Positions 15,706 through 23,499 of a DNA stretch of 64,000 nt are shown here, piece after piece (within the stretch, counting starts at the first letter, position 1; each line of letters begins with the position of its first letter). The notes below the pieces were generated by a model. That model made no database searches. It was given only the letters and a program-made list of their open reading frames with translations, and was not told the DNA's origin. A program made the translations under genes and the position numbers. Source of the stretch: Salsuginibacillus kocurii DSM 18087. GTDB taxonomy: Bacteria > Bacillota > Bacilli > Bacillales > Marinococcaceae. Location: positions 32,807-96,806 of the forward strand of contig NZ_KB898633.1 of the NCBI RefSeq assembly GCF_000377705.1, in the 5' to 3' direction.

Positions 15706-15993
15706 GTGCCAAATAATATGGACCAACGCGCATTGACGGACCGTGAACGACTACAATTATGTTTAGAACTAGAAAAAGGGCGCCTCCGTAGTGTGAGCAA
15801 CACCCTGCTGGAGTGCAGCCATGATGAATTGCGCGACGTCTATCGCAGCTGCCTTGATACAACGATTGAAAATCAGCGCAAGCTGTTTGATACGTTGCAA
15901 ACGAATGACTGGTACCGGGTGCGCAAGGCAGAACAAGCAGAGCTTGAAGACGTACAGGAAATGATGCAGCACAATCTGCGTCCGAGCACGTAA
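15706..15993 (+). CDS. CotF-like spore coat protein
   Basis: This 95-residue helical protein begins with GTG after AAAAGGAGGG. The sequence RALTDRERLQLCLELEKGRLRSVSNTLLECSHDELRDVYRSCL, then TIENQRKLFDTLQTNDWYRVRKAE, resembles the coat F domain (PF07875), in which a helical hairpin is followed by a short WYRV/WYPP-like motif. It forms an apparent two-gene unit with the preceding small coat-like gene. It is likely made in the mother cell during sporulation, though no sigma-E or sigma-K promoter was confirmed. Confidence 0.7.
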   Translation: MPNNMDQRALTDRERLQLCLELEKGRLRSVSNTLLECSHDELRDVYRSCLDTTIENQRKLFDTLQTNDWYRVRKAEQAELEDVQEMMQHNLRPST

Positions 15994-16015
15994 TTAAAAA
16001 ATAAAGGAGTCCGGT

Positions 16016-16384
16016 ATGAGGCATATCATAGCGATTGTGACAAAACTCGTTATTTTTACTATCCTGCTATTTATAATTTTAGATCTCTTTTTTGGTCTAA
16101 CGCTTGGTCAAGTGTTTACGTTAGCCGTCATTATGACTGCGATCACGTATCCAATCGGAGATTTATGGCTGCTAAGGAAATGGGGAAATTCCATGACGGT
16201 GTTAACTGAATTTTGTATCATTGTCAGCTTTATTTGGTTAATTGCCGGGATTTTCTTCGTGCCCTATGCCTTATTGGATACGCTTGTGCCGCTTGGCTAT
16301 GCTTCCATTATTGCGGCGATCCTTTTGTCGGTGGCGGAAGCCTTTTATCATCCGTACGTGGAGAGGCACATCTTTAATGAATAA
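16016..16384 (+). CDS. DUF2512 (YndM-like) membrane protein
   Basis: This 122-residue integral membrane protein has four hydrophobic helices. The second helix region TLAVIMTAITYPIGDLWLLRKWGN and the C-terminal AEAFYHPYVERHIFNE are typical of the DUF2512 family found in Bacillus (YndM). Function is unknown. It is 22 bases downstream of the CotF-like gene, so cotranscription is possible. A terminator follows at 16436-16472, and a second, divergent DUF2512 paralogue is encoded convergently beyond it. Confidence 0.8.
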   Translation: MRHIIAIVTKLVIFTILLFIILDLFFGLTLGQVFTLAVIMTAITYPIGDLWLLRKWGNSMTVLTEFCIIVSFIWLIAGIFFVPYALLDTLVPLGYASIIAAILLSVAEAFYHPYVERHIFNE

Positions 16385-16435
16385 CAGCTGCTAAATTCTT
16401 CCCCTTAGACGCGGGGCGAAGGCTGCCTAAACATA

Positions 16436-16472
16436 AAGCAAGCCCTGGTCCGATAGACGAGGGCTTATGCTT
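16436..16472 (+). terminator. Terminator between convergent DUF2512 genes
   Basis: AAGCAAGCCCT and AGGGCTTATGCTT form an imperfect stem with a 13-base loop between two converging genes. Confidence 0.6.
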
Positions 16473-16515
16473 GTGTGTATAACTTGGTATTTTTTAAAAG
16501 GAAAGGTGTTGGTTG

Positions 16516-16872
16516 TTAGGCTGGGGCGTTTTGGGCTTTGCCGCTGGTGAGCAGGTGGCGGTGGATGAAGATTTCTATGATGGTTAAGATGATGCTTATT
16601 AGGACGGCGCCAAAGAAAGTAACGCGGGCGTCTGGTAGTAAATTGGAGACCAAGTAGATGAAAAGGACACTGGCGCCGAAGTCAATGGCAATGCTGAGCC
16701 AGAAGCGGCCTTTTTTTAAAATGAAGTATTCCATAATAACACCGACGACAGCCAGCGCGACACCGAGTATGAGGGGTTCCCAGAACCATGGGTAGTCGAC
16801 GTTTGGAAGGAGCAGCATAGAGAGGACGAGGACACATGGTATGATCAAGAGTTTAAGGACGAAACTAGTCAT
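16516..16872 (-). CDS. DUF2512-like membrane protein
   Basis: This 118-residue membrane protein has four helices: KLLIIPCVLVLSMLLLP; FWEPLILGVALAVVGVIMEYFIL; SIAIDFGASVLFIYLVSNLL; VTFFGAVLISIILTIIEIFIHRHLL. The order and the ...E-x-x-I/F-H...HLL C-terminus match DUF2512, so it is a distant paralogue of the convergent gene at 16016-16384. GGAGGAATC precedes the ATG on the minus strand. Function is unknown. Confidence 0.75.
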   Translation of the reverse strand: MTSFVLKLLIIPCVLVLSMLLLPNVDYPWFWEPLILGVALAVVGVIMEYFILKKGRFWLSIAIDFGASVLFIYLVSNLLPDARVTFFGAVLISIILTIIEIFIHRHLLTSGKAQNAPA

Positions 16873-17129
16873 GGGTGATTCCTCCTTTGCACGGTTGTTG
16901 TTACTTTGCGCGAAATGAAGGAAGATTATGCAGGGCAGGGGGATCGGTTTACAAATTTAGGATGTCGGGAAGGTGAGAAATAGGTCGAAATTCCCTTCAA
17001 ATTTCGGTATTCGTAGTTGAAAATAATGGAAGGGTAAGACTTTTTTTGCTAAGAGTGAATCACAGGCTGACAGCTCTTCGTACATAGTGGTAACGACAAA
17101 GGATAAGTAGTGGAGAACGGGGGATTACG

Positions 17130-17336
17130 GTGCCGCAGTGGGTAAAGATTATGTTGTTTACTACGGTTTTCTTTCCGGTGGTAATTGTTGGGGCCCATCT
17201 TATTTTTCGCTTTTTCATTGGTGAACCAATTGATGGGGCTTATTTCATTTCCTTATGGTTGGGCCTTGTCTTTGCAGGTCTTTTGGTTGGCGGGTTTATT
17301 AGCATGGTGAAGAGATCTCATGCAAAGTATGAGTGA
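17130..17336 (+). CDS. Two-helix small membrane protein
   Basis: This 68-residue protein starts at GTG 17130 and has two membrane helices (IMLFTTVFFPVVIVGAHLIF and YFISLWLGLVFAGLLVGGFI) and a short basic tail. I do not recognise the family. It lies 24 bases before a small lipoprotein gene and may form a unit with it. The Shine-Dalgarno is GGGGG about 5-8 bases upstream. Confidence 0.55.
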   Translation: MPQWVKIMLFTTVFFPVVIVGAHLIFRFFIGEPIDGAYFISLWLGLVFAGLLVGGFISMVKRSHAKYE

Positions 17337-17360
17337 AAAAATGACTAGAAGGTGTTAACT

Positions 17361-17807
17361 GTGAAAAGGACAGGGCTTTTTTACATCGTGTTAGTTGTTG
17401 TGATGGGATGGGTGGCAGCATGTGGCGAGGAAGAAGCTACATATCCTTCTGAAAGAATAGCTGTGAACGAATTAAAAGCAGAAAACGAGCTGGACCAAGA
17501 GCAGATTGTAGACCGTATTAGTGTGCGGCAACACACACTCATTATTGCAGATCACAATGGGGTCACTGCTTATGTTATCGAACAAAAGAGCAGCGAAGAC
17601 TTCACCTGGCACCAGCCTGCCGAGACAGTTGAAAGTGAGGACGTAGAGAGAGGTAATGACCATGTTGAAGAACTTCGGGTCGCAGAGGACATTAGGTTAG
17701 AGTTTACGGTCGGGGAACTTAGCAATCATCATACGGATGAACCGGTGCCTGGTTTCTGTGGCGAGGTTGAAACACAGGAGATGTATTATTGTGTAAAAGA
17801 TGCATAA
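17361..17807 (+). CDS. Small lipoprotein, unknown function
   Basis: This 148-residue lipoprotein starts with GTG after AGAAGG. The signal peptide ends in WVAAC, giving a lipidated Cys near residue 22, followed by an acidic stretch (GEEEATYPSE). The mature part is rich in Glu and Val and ends with a pair of cysteines (PGFCGEV and YYCVKDA) that could form a disulfide. No family was recognised. It may share a transcript with the preceding two-helix protein. Confidence 0.65.
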   Translation: MKRTGLFYIVLVVVMGWVAACGEEEATYPSERIAVNELKAENELDQEQIVDRISVRQHTLIIADHNGVTAYVIEQKSSEDFTWHQPAETVESEDVERGNDHVEELRVAEDIRLEFTVGELSNHHTDEPVPGFCGEVETQEMYYCVKDA

Positions 17808-17847
17808 AGAAGATGGTGCTCTTGTGTTGGCAAAACAGCTATAAATT

Positions 17848-17880
17848 CTCCAGCTAGCTTCTTTCAGCAGCTAGTTGGAG
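17848..17880. terminator. Bidirectional terminator hairpin
   Basis: CTCCAGCTAGCT and AGCTAGTTGGAG (12-bp stem, one G-T pair) surround a 9-base loop between the converging lipoprotein and acetyltransferase genes. Confidence 0.65.
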
Positions 17881-17891
17881 GTTTGCTTTCG

Positions 17892-18392
17892 TTAGATTCC
17901 GACTCGGTCGCTTCTGCGCTCGAAAAGGATGACATCCCGCCATCTACCGTGCATCTTGCCAATACGCTCGCGTCTGCCGACTTCTCTAAATCCGTGGTTT
18001 ATATGAAGCTGGATACTGGCTTTGTTTTCTGGAAAGATGCCTGCTTGCAGGGTCCAGAAGCCATGATCCTCACTGCTTTCTATTAAAGTCCCAAGCAGCA
18101 TGCTTCCAATGCCTTGGCCTGTGCTTTCTGCGCTTACATAAATACTCACTTCAGCCACACCTGCGTAAACCTCTCTTGTGGAGACGGGGCTTAAAGCGAC
18201 CCAGCCGCTGATACGACCTCGGTGGCGAGCGACGAAGCGACAGGCATCAAGATGACTTCGATCCCACTCCTCCCATGACGGCACGTCCTGGGCAAATGTT
18301 GCCTCCCCCGTATCAATCCCTTCTTGATAGATCTCACGTACACGTGGCCAATCTGTTTGTGTCAGTTTAGATATGGTTGGAGCTTCCGTCAT
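17892..18392 (-). CDS. GNAT acetyltransferase of the phosphinothricin/methionine sulfone type
   Basis: This 166-residue acetyltransferase has an N-terminus ISKLTQTDWPRVREIYQEGIDTGEATF, then WEEWDRSHL, GWVALSPVS...YAGVAEVSIYV and the acetyl-CoA loop STGQGIGSMLL at about residue 100, followed by ENKASIQLHINHGFREVG. This arrangement (the IYxEGIxTGxATF opening and ESTGQGIG) marks the Pat/YwnH group, which acetylates phosphinothricin, methionine sulfone or sulfoximine-like amines. The true substrate is unknown. The preceding DNA on its upstream side is a 21-bp tandem repeat array. Confidence 0.85.
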   Translation of the reverse strand: MTEAPTISKLTQTDWPRVREIYQEGIDTGEATFAQDVPSWEEWDRSHLDACRFVARHRGRISGWVALSPVSTREVYAGVAEVSIYVSAESTGQGIGSMLLGTLIESSEDHGFWTLQAGIFPENKASIQLHINHGFREVGRRERIGKMHGRWRDVILFERRSDRVGI

Positions 18393-18446
18393 TCGTATCC
18401 TCCGTTCTTCTCTTCCTACGATTCAATGTGAGCGGCGCGAACCGAA

Positions 18447-18574
18447 TGTGGCCTCGCTCCGAGTTAGTGTGGAGTGACGTCTCTTCCTTGTGGCGTTACT
18501 CCTCTCGAGTGCGGGGTCACCCCTTCTCGTTGCGCAGGGACTCCTCCCGCTTGCGCACTCGCTCGCCCCCTTTT
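18447..18574. repeat. Array of six degenerate 21-bp tandem repeats
   Basis: On the plus strand the units begin at 18447, 18468, 18489, 18510, 18531 and 18552. The first five are exactly 21 bp and start TGTGG or TGCG, with a shared core like TGYGGMGTSACTCCTYTCG. The region has high GC content and no credible gene. Related but less regular repeats lie at 63545-63714 in the opposite orientation. Confidence 0.75.
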
Positions 18575-18881
18575 AGTATATCGGCGGCGTTTTTTCACGT
18601 ATAATTTTGTTAATTTCAGGTCTCCTCTAAGCTCATTATTACATATTTTTTGATTTGAGAGCGGTTTACTTCTGCTTCTAGCGGGGAATTTGTATACAAA
18701 AATAGTTCTCATTCGAGATCGTTTTATATGAATAGAACAGAAACAGTCCTAAAGATTTTATGTTAAAAGTATATGAAGGAGCCAAACATGAGCGCGCGTG
18801 TGCTTGAGTGCGAACGGTGTCTATCACGTTGATTCATTATTGTGATAGAGGGGTCGTGGTGCACAGTAAAAGGAGGGCGTT
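18575..18881. other. Intergenic region upstream of an acidic lipoprotein gene
   Basis: About 300 bases, AT-richer than the adjoining array, lead to the AAAAGGAGGG ribosome binding site of the next gene. A TTGTTAATTTC...TATAC stretch could hold a promoter, but no clear pair was found and there is no open frame of interest. Confidence 0.3.
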
Positions 18882-19595
18882 ATGAAACATAGTATGGTTG
18901 CACTTCTTTCTATTGTCAGCTTAAGTGTGTTGGTGGCCTGCGGACAAGGAAGCAGCGGCCAGGAGTTGGAGGAGGAGGTCATTACGGATGACCATATTGT
19001 GGCCTATTTTGAAGGAATTGAAGACGGGCGGGTTATTCTGGATATTACCGATGCCAGAGCGCAGCATCTAAAAGAACAGGGCGCGGATGTAACCGATTCG
19101 ATGGTTCATTTGGTGCAGGTGGAAAAGACAGATGAACTGGTAGTAGCAAATAGTGAAGGAGAGGCGATCGAGTGGGACGAGTTAGATCCACATGACCGCA
19201 TGTATATCGATTACGATCTTAGCACCTACAATACCGGACAGACAACCATTGAATTGGATCATTTGATTTTAGACGACGGGGCCGGTAAGGACGAACTAAT
19301 CGGCGCTCAACTTCCTGATGATGAGGAAGCTTACCGCATCATTATCGTCCATGACGAAGGACAAGTGCTCGAAGAATCCGTAGAGGAAGAGGACTTCAAT
19401 GAAGTGTTGGCAGAAACCCCGCTCGAGAGCTATGCTACCGTCCATCAGCAAGACGGACATCGGATGGGGGATTATGTAAACGCGTTAGATATTGAAAAAG
19501 AACTCCCAGTTTATCTTATTTTGGACCATGAAGGCGTCACGTACAAAACAGATGAAGCAGAAGAAGCTTTATCTTATTTTGAAGATGAAATGTAA
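18882..19595 (+). CDS. Acidic lipoprotein, unknown function
   Basis: This 237-residue lipoprotein has signal peptide MKHSMVALLSIVSLSVLVAC with lipobox LVAC (Cys20), then a Gly/Ser linker. The mature domain is strongly acidic, with a repeated-looking beta-rich pattern (VAYFEGIEDGRVILDI; HDRMYIDYDLS; YRIIIVHDEGQVLEESVEEED). It ends in an acidic helix (DEAEEALSYFEDEM). No family was recognised. The composition fits a surface protein of a salt-tolerant organism. A strong AAAAGGAGGG site precedes ATG 18882, and a terminator-like hairpin follows at about 19618-19653. Confidence 0.75.
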   Translation: MKHSMVALLSIVSLSVLVACGQGSSGQELEEEVITDDHIVAYFEGIEDGRVILDITDARAQHLKEQGADVTDSMVHLVQVEKTDELVVANSEGEAIEWDELDPHDRMYIDYDLSTYNTGQTTIELDHLILDDGAGKDELIGAQLPDDEEAYRIIIVHDEGQVLEESVEEEDFNEVLAETPLESYATVHQQDGHRMGDYVNALDIEKELPVYLILDHEGVTYKTDEAEEALSYFEDEM

Positions 19596-19774
19596 CAACG
19601 GAGAGAACGTTTTAAAATGGGAGCCTTCCTGCTTATCTGAGGCTCTCCATATATATGTGTATGTACAGACTTTGGAATCATATTTACCTTCCTCTTTAGA
19701 AATATCCGCATTTATGTTTCAGTTTTACGATGGGTGGCAATAGATTATCACAATCTTAAAATAGGAGTGATAAT

Positions 19775-20092
19775 GTGACAGACCCAAAACGTGAGGCGGA
19801 AAACCAAATCAAAGAGATTCCAGAAGAAAAAAAGGAAGACATCTTACAGAGCTATAATCAATTTCAGGATTACCTGAAGTCAAAAATAGAAAAAGGCGAA
19901 GCACTAGGCTTAAACGAACATCAAATTGCTAAAGGTGCCGAACGAGTAGCTGAATATTTAAAGCGACATGAAGAACCGCGCAACACTGAAGAAAAGCTGC
20001 TTCAAGAAATGTGGAAAGTCGCTGATGAGGATGAAAAACATGCGATGGGCCACATTCTCGTTAAATTAGCTAAAGAACATGGTGACAGCTAA
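19775..20092 (+). CDS. DUF3243 (YmfJ-like) protein
   Basis: This 105-residue helical cytosolic protein starts with GTG after AGGAG. The central FQDYLKSKIEKGEALGLNEHQIAKGAERVAEYLKRHEEPRNTEEKLLQEMWKVADEDEKHAMGHILVKL region follows the DUF3243 pattern known from Bacillus YmfJ (a helical repeat with a G-x-x-E/N conserved turn and WKVADEDEKHA). Function is unknown. It is longer at the N-terminus than YmfJ by about 20 residues. A clear terminator follows. Confidence 0.8.
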   Translation: MTDPKREAENQIKEIPEEKKEDILQSYNQFQDYLKSKIEKGEALGLNEHQIAKGAERVAEYLKRHEEPRNTEEKLLQEMWKVADEDEKHAMGHILVKLAKEHGDS

Positions 20093-20109
20093 GGGGATAT
20101 GAAGCAACG

Positions 20110-20140
20110 GCGTCAGCGGAAAAACCGCTGACGCTTTTTT
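20110..20140 (+). terminator. Terminator of the DUF3243 gene
   Basis: GCGTCAGCGG and CCGCTGACGC form a perfect 10-bp stem with an A5 loop and six T residues. Confidence 0.9.
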
Positions 20141-20174
20141 ACACCGAAAGCATGTAAAAATAGTTGAAGGAAAC

Positions 20175-20237
20175 GGTATACGTGCAACGAAGGCTCAGCC
20201 TACGTCGTAGACTTGGCTTGGTCAAGTTTTCTTTACG
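20175..20237 (+). repeat. 63-bp intergenic repeat, copy 2
   Basis: The sequence GGTATACGTGCAACG...AAGGCTCAGCCTACG...CTTTACG is about 85% identical to 14468-14530. It also follows a terminator, and the GCCTACG/CGTAGAC hairpin is partly preserved. Confidence 0.75.
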
Positions 20238-20452
20238 CGCTTGAAGCAGGAGCTGATCTCTTTGGGCGAGTGATTTGTATTTGCTGTGGAATGATTTGTA
20301 TGTTGCGGAAAATGATTAGTACCGGCCTCCCCCGACCGGCGCATTTATTCTATCCAGAGAGTAGCATCGAAGGATTCACAAACAAGCTGTATATGTTAGG
20401 CTATGAATAAAGCATGTAAGTACAAAGAATGATACATATGGAGTGAACGATA

Positions 20453-21211
20453 TTGAAAAAATTAGGAGTAGCGGCCGCAACGTTAGCCTTGTTCCTCGTA
20501 CCGAATCAAACAGATGCCTTTGAGATGAATGAAAGCATGAATAATGGGGACGATTCCTTTGGCACCGCTCCATCCTCTTCATTTGAAGACGAGAATACAT
20601 CTTTTGGCGACAACAGTTCCAACGTTTTTAATCAGGATGAAGAATCTGGAGAAAGCTCGTTTGGAGATAGCAACCGCCAATCGCGTGATGCTTTTTTTAA
20701 TGGCGGCGACAATCAAGAAGTCGATATTTGGGAAGGTTCCGGTGATGGCGCGTCCGCTGAGAGCTTCGACGGAAATGAACAGGGAACCTTCGGTGTACCT
20801 GAGCGTGTTGCCGAGTTGGAAGAAGAAATGGACAGCGGAGCTCCTGCCGGCGAACCAGCGCCTGAAGGGCATGACGAACCAGCTGGAGCTGAGCCTGGCG
20901 GAGCATCAGCCACGGAGCAGCAAGAGACCGCTCCCGAAGACGATCTCCTAAATGAAACCGTAGAAGATGGTGATATGTTCGGATCACTTGAGGAAGAACT
21001 GATGGAAGGCGGCGACCCTGAAGTGATCGATGCACTTCTCCAGCAATTCATGGGCGGTATGAATGAAGGCATGGATCCCGGCATGGGGAGCGGAAGCGGC
21101 GGCTTTGATATGAACCAATCGCTCGATCCCATGCTAAACGCCCCCGCCGGGACGGGTGAGATGAATCAGATGGACCCGGCCATGACCTCGCCGGACGTAT
21201 CCATGCCGTAA
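20453..21211 (+). CDS. Secreted, acidic, low-complexity protein
   Basis: This 252-residue protein starts at TTG 20453. A signal peptide (KKLGVAAATLALFLVPNQTDA) is followed by a mature part that is almost free of Lys and Arg and rich in Asp, Glu, Gly, Ser and Asn. The N-terminal third repeats an SFGD-like motif (SFGTAP, SFEDEN, SFGDNS, SFGDSN). The middle is Pro/Ala/Glu-rich (APAGEPAPEG), followed by one predicted helix (GSLEEELMEGGDPEVIDALLQQ). The C-terminus is Met/Gly-rich (GGMNEGMDPGMG). It is probably disordered and exported to the wall or medium. No family was recognised, and the low-complexity C-terminus could bind other proteins or surfaces. Confidence 0.7.
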   Translation: MKKLGVAAATLALFLVPNQTDAFEMNESMNNGDDSFGTAPSSSFEDENTSFGDNSSNVFNQDEESGESSFGDSNRQSRDAFFNGGDNQEVDIWEGSGDGASAESFDGNEQGTFGVPERVAELEEEMDSGAPAGEPAPEGHDEPAGAEPGGASATEQQETAPEDDLLNETVEDGDMFGSLEEELMEGGDPEVIDALLQQFMGGMNEGMDPGMGSGSGGFDMNQSLDPMLNAPAGTGEMNQMDPAMTSPDVSMP

Positions 21212-21239
21212 AGGACAATGCAGAGCAGCGATAGCGGGA

Positions 21240-21278
21240 TTTCGTTACGGACATCTAGTCCTTTATTTTAAAAAATCG
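21240..21278 (+). repeat. Small intergenic hairpin repeat, copy 2
   Basis: The core TTACGGACATCTAGTCC (GGAC/GTCC hairpin) followed by TTTATTTTAAAAAA corresponds to the sequence at 10591-10629. Confidence 0.5.
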
Positions 21279-21339
21279 AGAGGTTTTTAGAACGTAGCGG
21301 AAGACATGACCGTCTGCGCTGCCATAAGGATAAACACTC

Positions 21340-21374
21340 AGCTGTGATCATTGCTCACGGCTGTTTTTTTTTTC
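21340..21374 (+). terminator. Terminator upstream of the methyltransferase
   Basis: CAGCTGTGA and TCACGGCTG (9-bp stem, one G-T pair) enclose a 7-base loop and are followed by ten T residues. Confidence 0.8.
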
Positions 21375-21460
21375 GGCAACGGCTCTTGTTCTCCGAAAAA
21401 AAGAGTTCCATTTTTTTCTCGTGCAGGGTGTATAATAACAAGAAAGGAAGGGGGAATTCG

Positions 21461-22240
21461 ATGAGTAACGAAGAAGTGAAAAAAGCATTTGGTGCAGCTG
21501 CTGATGATTATGTCAAAAGTGAGCTCCACGCCAAAGGAGAGGATTTGCAGGCGCTGCTTGAGGCGATCCAACCAGCAGCAGGCAAGGAGGAGGTACTGGA
21601 TGTAGCGACCGGCGCAGGTCATGTTGTCCATACGGTTGCCCCTCACGTAAAGCGTGTAACAGCCACAGATATGACCCCGGAAATGCTAGAAACAGCGCAA
21701 GCTTTTGTGGCGAGCAAAGGCCATACCAACGTAACTTTCACCGAAGCCGCTGCCGAATCATTACCTTTCGCACTCGAGCAATTTGACCTTGTCATCACGC
21801 GCTTAGCCGCTCATCATTTCGCAGCGACGGAAGCTTTTATTAAAGAAGCATGGCGCGTGCTCAAGCCGGGCGGGCGGCTGTACGTGCTTGATAATGTAGC
21901 ACCGGAAGACGAAGACTTGGACCACTTTTATAATAAAATCGAAAAATGGCGCGATCCCAGCCATAACCGTGCGTTTAAAAAAACAGAGTGGATGCAGCTG
22001 ATCGAAGCGCACTCCTTTAACGTTGAACAGGTCCGCTCCTTTTCAAAACGATTCACATTTAACGACTGGTGTGACCGCATGAAAGTCCCTGCGGCTGAAC
22101 AAGAAAAACTTAGTTCCTATATGTTGAGCCAAGACGAACGGTTTCAGCAAGCATTCTCCATTGACCAAGCCTTGGATGGCAGCGTTGAAAGCTTCAGCGG
22201 CCAGTCTATTCTGCTTCAAGCCCAAAAACAGCCATCATGA
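21461..22240 (+). CDS. Class I SAM-dependent methyltransferase (UbiE-like)
   Basis: This 259-residue methyltransferase has motif I LDVATGAGHVVHTVAP at about residue 47, an acidic end of strand 2 (TATDMTPEML), motif III-like DLVITRLAAHHF and the WRVLKPGGRLYVLDN post-I segment, the usual order for UbiE/Methyltransf_11 enzymes. ATG 21461 follows AAAGGAAGGGGG; upstream in-frame codons lie in the -10 region (TGTATAATAAC at 21429) and are rejected. The substrate is unknown. It ends at a shared bidirectional terminator. Confidence 0.88.
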   Translation: MSNEEVKKAFGAAADDYVKSELHAKGEDLQALLEAIQPAAGKEEVLDVATGAGHVVHTVAPHVKRVTATDMTPEMLETAQAFVASKGHTNVTFTEAAAESLPFALEQFDLVITRLAAHHFAATEAFIKEAWRVLKPGGRLYVLDNVAPEDEDLDHFYNKIEKWRDPSHNRAFKKTEWMQLIEAHSFNVEQVRSFSKRFTFNDWCDRMKVPAAEQEKLSSYMLSQDERFQQAFSIDQALDGSVESFSGQSILLQAQKQPS

Positions 22241-22248
22241 AAACAAGA

Positions 22249-22276
22249 GGTTGAGCATTACCGCCAATGCTCAACC
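22249..22276. terminator. Bidirectional terminator
   Basis: GGTTGAGCATT and AATGCTCAACC form a perfect 11-bp stem with a 6-base loop. The stop codon of the converging DUF1992 gene lies inside it. Confidence 0.85.
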
Positions 22277-22632
22277 TTCTGTTTAATCGTATCTTGAGAA
22301 ACTAATCCTCGCTGCATAGATGGAGACGGGCACATACGATTATAGGTGCGAATGTGCTCGTTAATCACTTCAATATCTGAAGCAACCGCCGCGCCTGCCT
22401 CCATTCGTTTCACAACCCTAGCCATCTCCCGGCCGATCTCTTGCTGCACCTCAATCCACGGAGGTGTGTAATTCGCCTGTTTCACAATACCTGACAAAGC
22501 ATCTTCTTTTAAAAATTTGTCCGAAAGCGGCTTGCCTTTCCCTGGCAAGTCATGTTCATTTCTTTCTTTTTCAAACTGTTGGTAACTGGATTCGAACCTT
22601 TTGTTTGTGCGGTCACTCAAGGTTATCCCCAC
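22258..22632 (-). CDS. DUF1992 (DnaJC28-like) protein
   Basis: This 124-residue protein has the DUF1992 signature. LPGKGKPLSDKFL near residue 30 is followed by ALSGIVKQANYTPPWIEVQQEIG near 46 and NEHIRTYNRMCPSPSMQR near 90. In eukaryotes the domain is part of the DnaJ homologue subfamily C member 28; the bacterial proteins are of unknown function. Length is normal. It is divergent from nothing nearby and shares a terminator with the methyltransferase gene. Confidence 0.85.
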   Translation of the reverse strand: MGITLSDRTNKRFESSYQQFEKERNEHDLPGKGKPLSDKFLKEDALSGIVKQANYTPPWIEVQQEIGREMARVVKRMEAGAAVASDIEVINEHIRTYNRMCPSPSMQRGLVSQDTIKQKVEHWR

Positions 22633-22773
22633 CTCGTAAGATAGTAGCCGTCGTTTGTTTGCTTCTCTCTATATATTTATATTCTCAGTTTTTATTCCGG
22701 TCCCTTCCCATTTATGTGAACATCGTGCGAACGGGGATCTTGCCCATGTGGTCTCGACTTTTGCTGACAGCCC

Positions 22774-23499
22774 TTACCACTCAAAGAAGAATTTAAGTGT
22801 CATCACGATAACCGCATAGCCGATCGCTGCCAGTGAAAAAATCGGGAAATGAGCCTGCGCTTCGGAAGGAAGTTCAAATTTCACCACGTTTAAAATCATC
22901 GCGCCGGAAATAAACGCAAAGACGATGGATAACGCAAACGGAGTAAGGGTAAGAAACATTCCACAAAGCCAACCAATAATAATGCCACAGGCCAAAATGT
23001 AACGACCTAATTTATTATAACGGCGGGCATCTTCACGCCATAAATCATGGGCCACCGCCACAAAATGCATCCCGATCGCAATCACATAAAAGAGAGCCTG
23101 CACTCCTTCCACATCAGCAGAAATAACAATATAGGCAATTAATAAATTATAGACAGAAAAGAAAGACACCTGAACCCAAAAAAAAGGGCCGCCCTCTTCA
23201 TCATCCCGCTGTCTTAAAAAGTAATTGGCCGTGTTTTGTACCGCAAATAAAGATAATAAACCGATCAGACCGAAAAAATAAAGTTCGGATTCCATCGCAA
23301 AGCCCTCAGTCTGATCCCCAAAATCGGACTGCTCTTCATGCAAAGCTGGAAGTATATAAACAAACACATAAGACACCGCTACCCCGCCCGAAAACGAAAG
23401 CCAACGCAACCGCTGCACCCTCGAAGCAGGGAGAATATGGTTCGTCAATAAATGAATAGCAATAAAAGCTAAACCTGTAATAAACGCATCGAATGTCAA
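22774..23499 (-). CDS. Multi-spanning membrane protein, distantly ZIP-like
   Basis: This 241-residue protein has about eight helices. LSFSGGVAVSYVFVYILPALHEE near residue 34 and AFISGAMILNVVKFELPSEA near residue 195 resemble the corresponding helices of ZIP metal transporters, but the HxxxE/H metal ligands of the ZIP core (in helices IV and V) are mostly replaced (GMHFVAVAHDLW, CGIIIGWLCGM). It may be a ZIP-fold protein with an altered or lost transport function. GGAGGCAG precedes the ATG. The function is unproven and the ZIP relationship is tentative. Confidence 0.65.
   Translation of the reverse strand: MTFDAFITGLAFIAIHLLTNHILPASRVQRLRWLSFSGGVAVSYVFVYILPALHEEQSDFGDQTEGFAMESELYFFGLIGLLSLFAVQNTANYFLRQRDDEEGGPFFWVQVSFFSVYNLLIAYIVISADVEGVQALFYVIAIGMHFVAVAHDLWREDARRYNKLGRYILACGIIIGWLCGMFLTLTPFALSIVFAFISGAMILNVVKFELPSEAQAHFPIFSLAAIGYAVIVMTLKFFFEW

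Noticed and set aside
20213..20410. 65-codon plus-strand frame after the DUF3243 gene
   Set aside because: It lies largely in the intergenic repeat, starts without a ribosome binding site and has no recognisable protein features.
20579..21132. Several long frames antisense to or out of frame with the acidic secreted protein gene
   Set aside because: They arise from the skewed codon composition of the real gene (many Gly, Asp, Met, Glu codons) and show no signals of their own.
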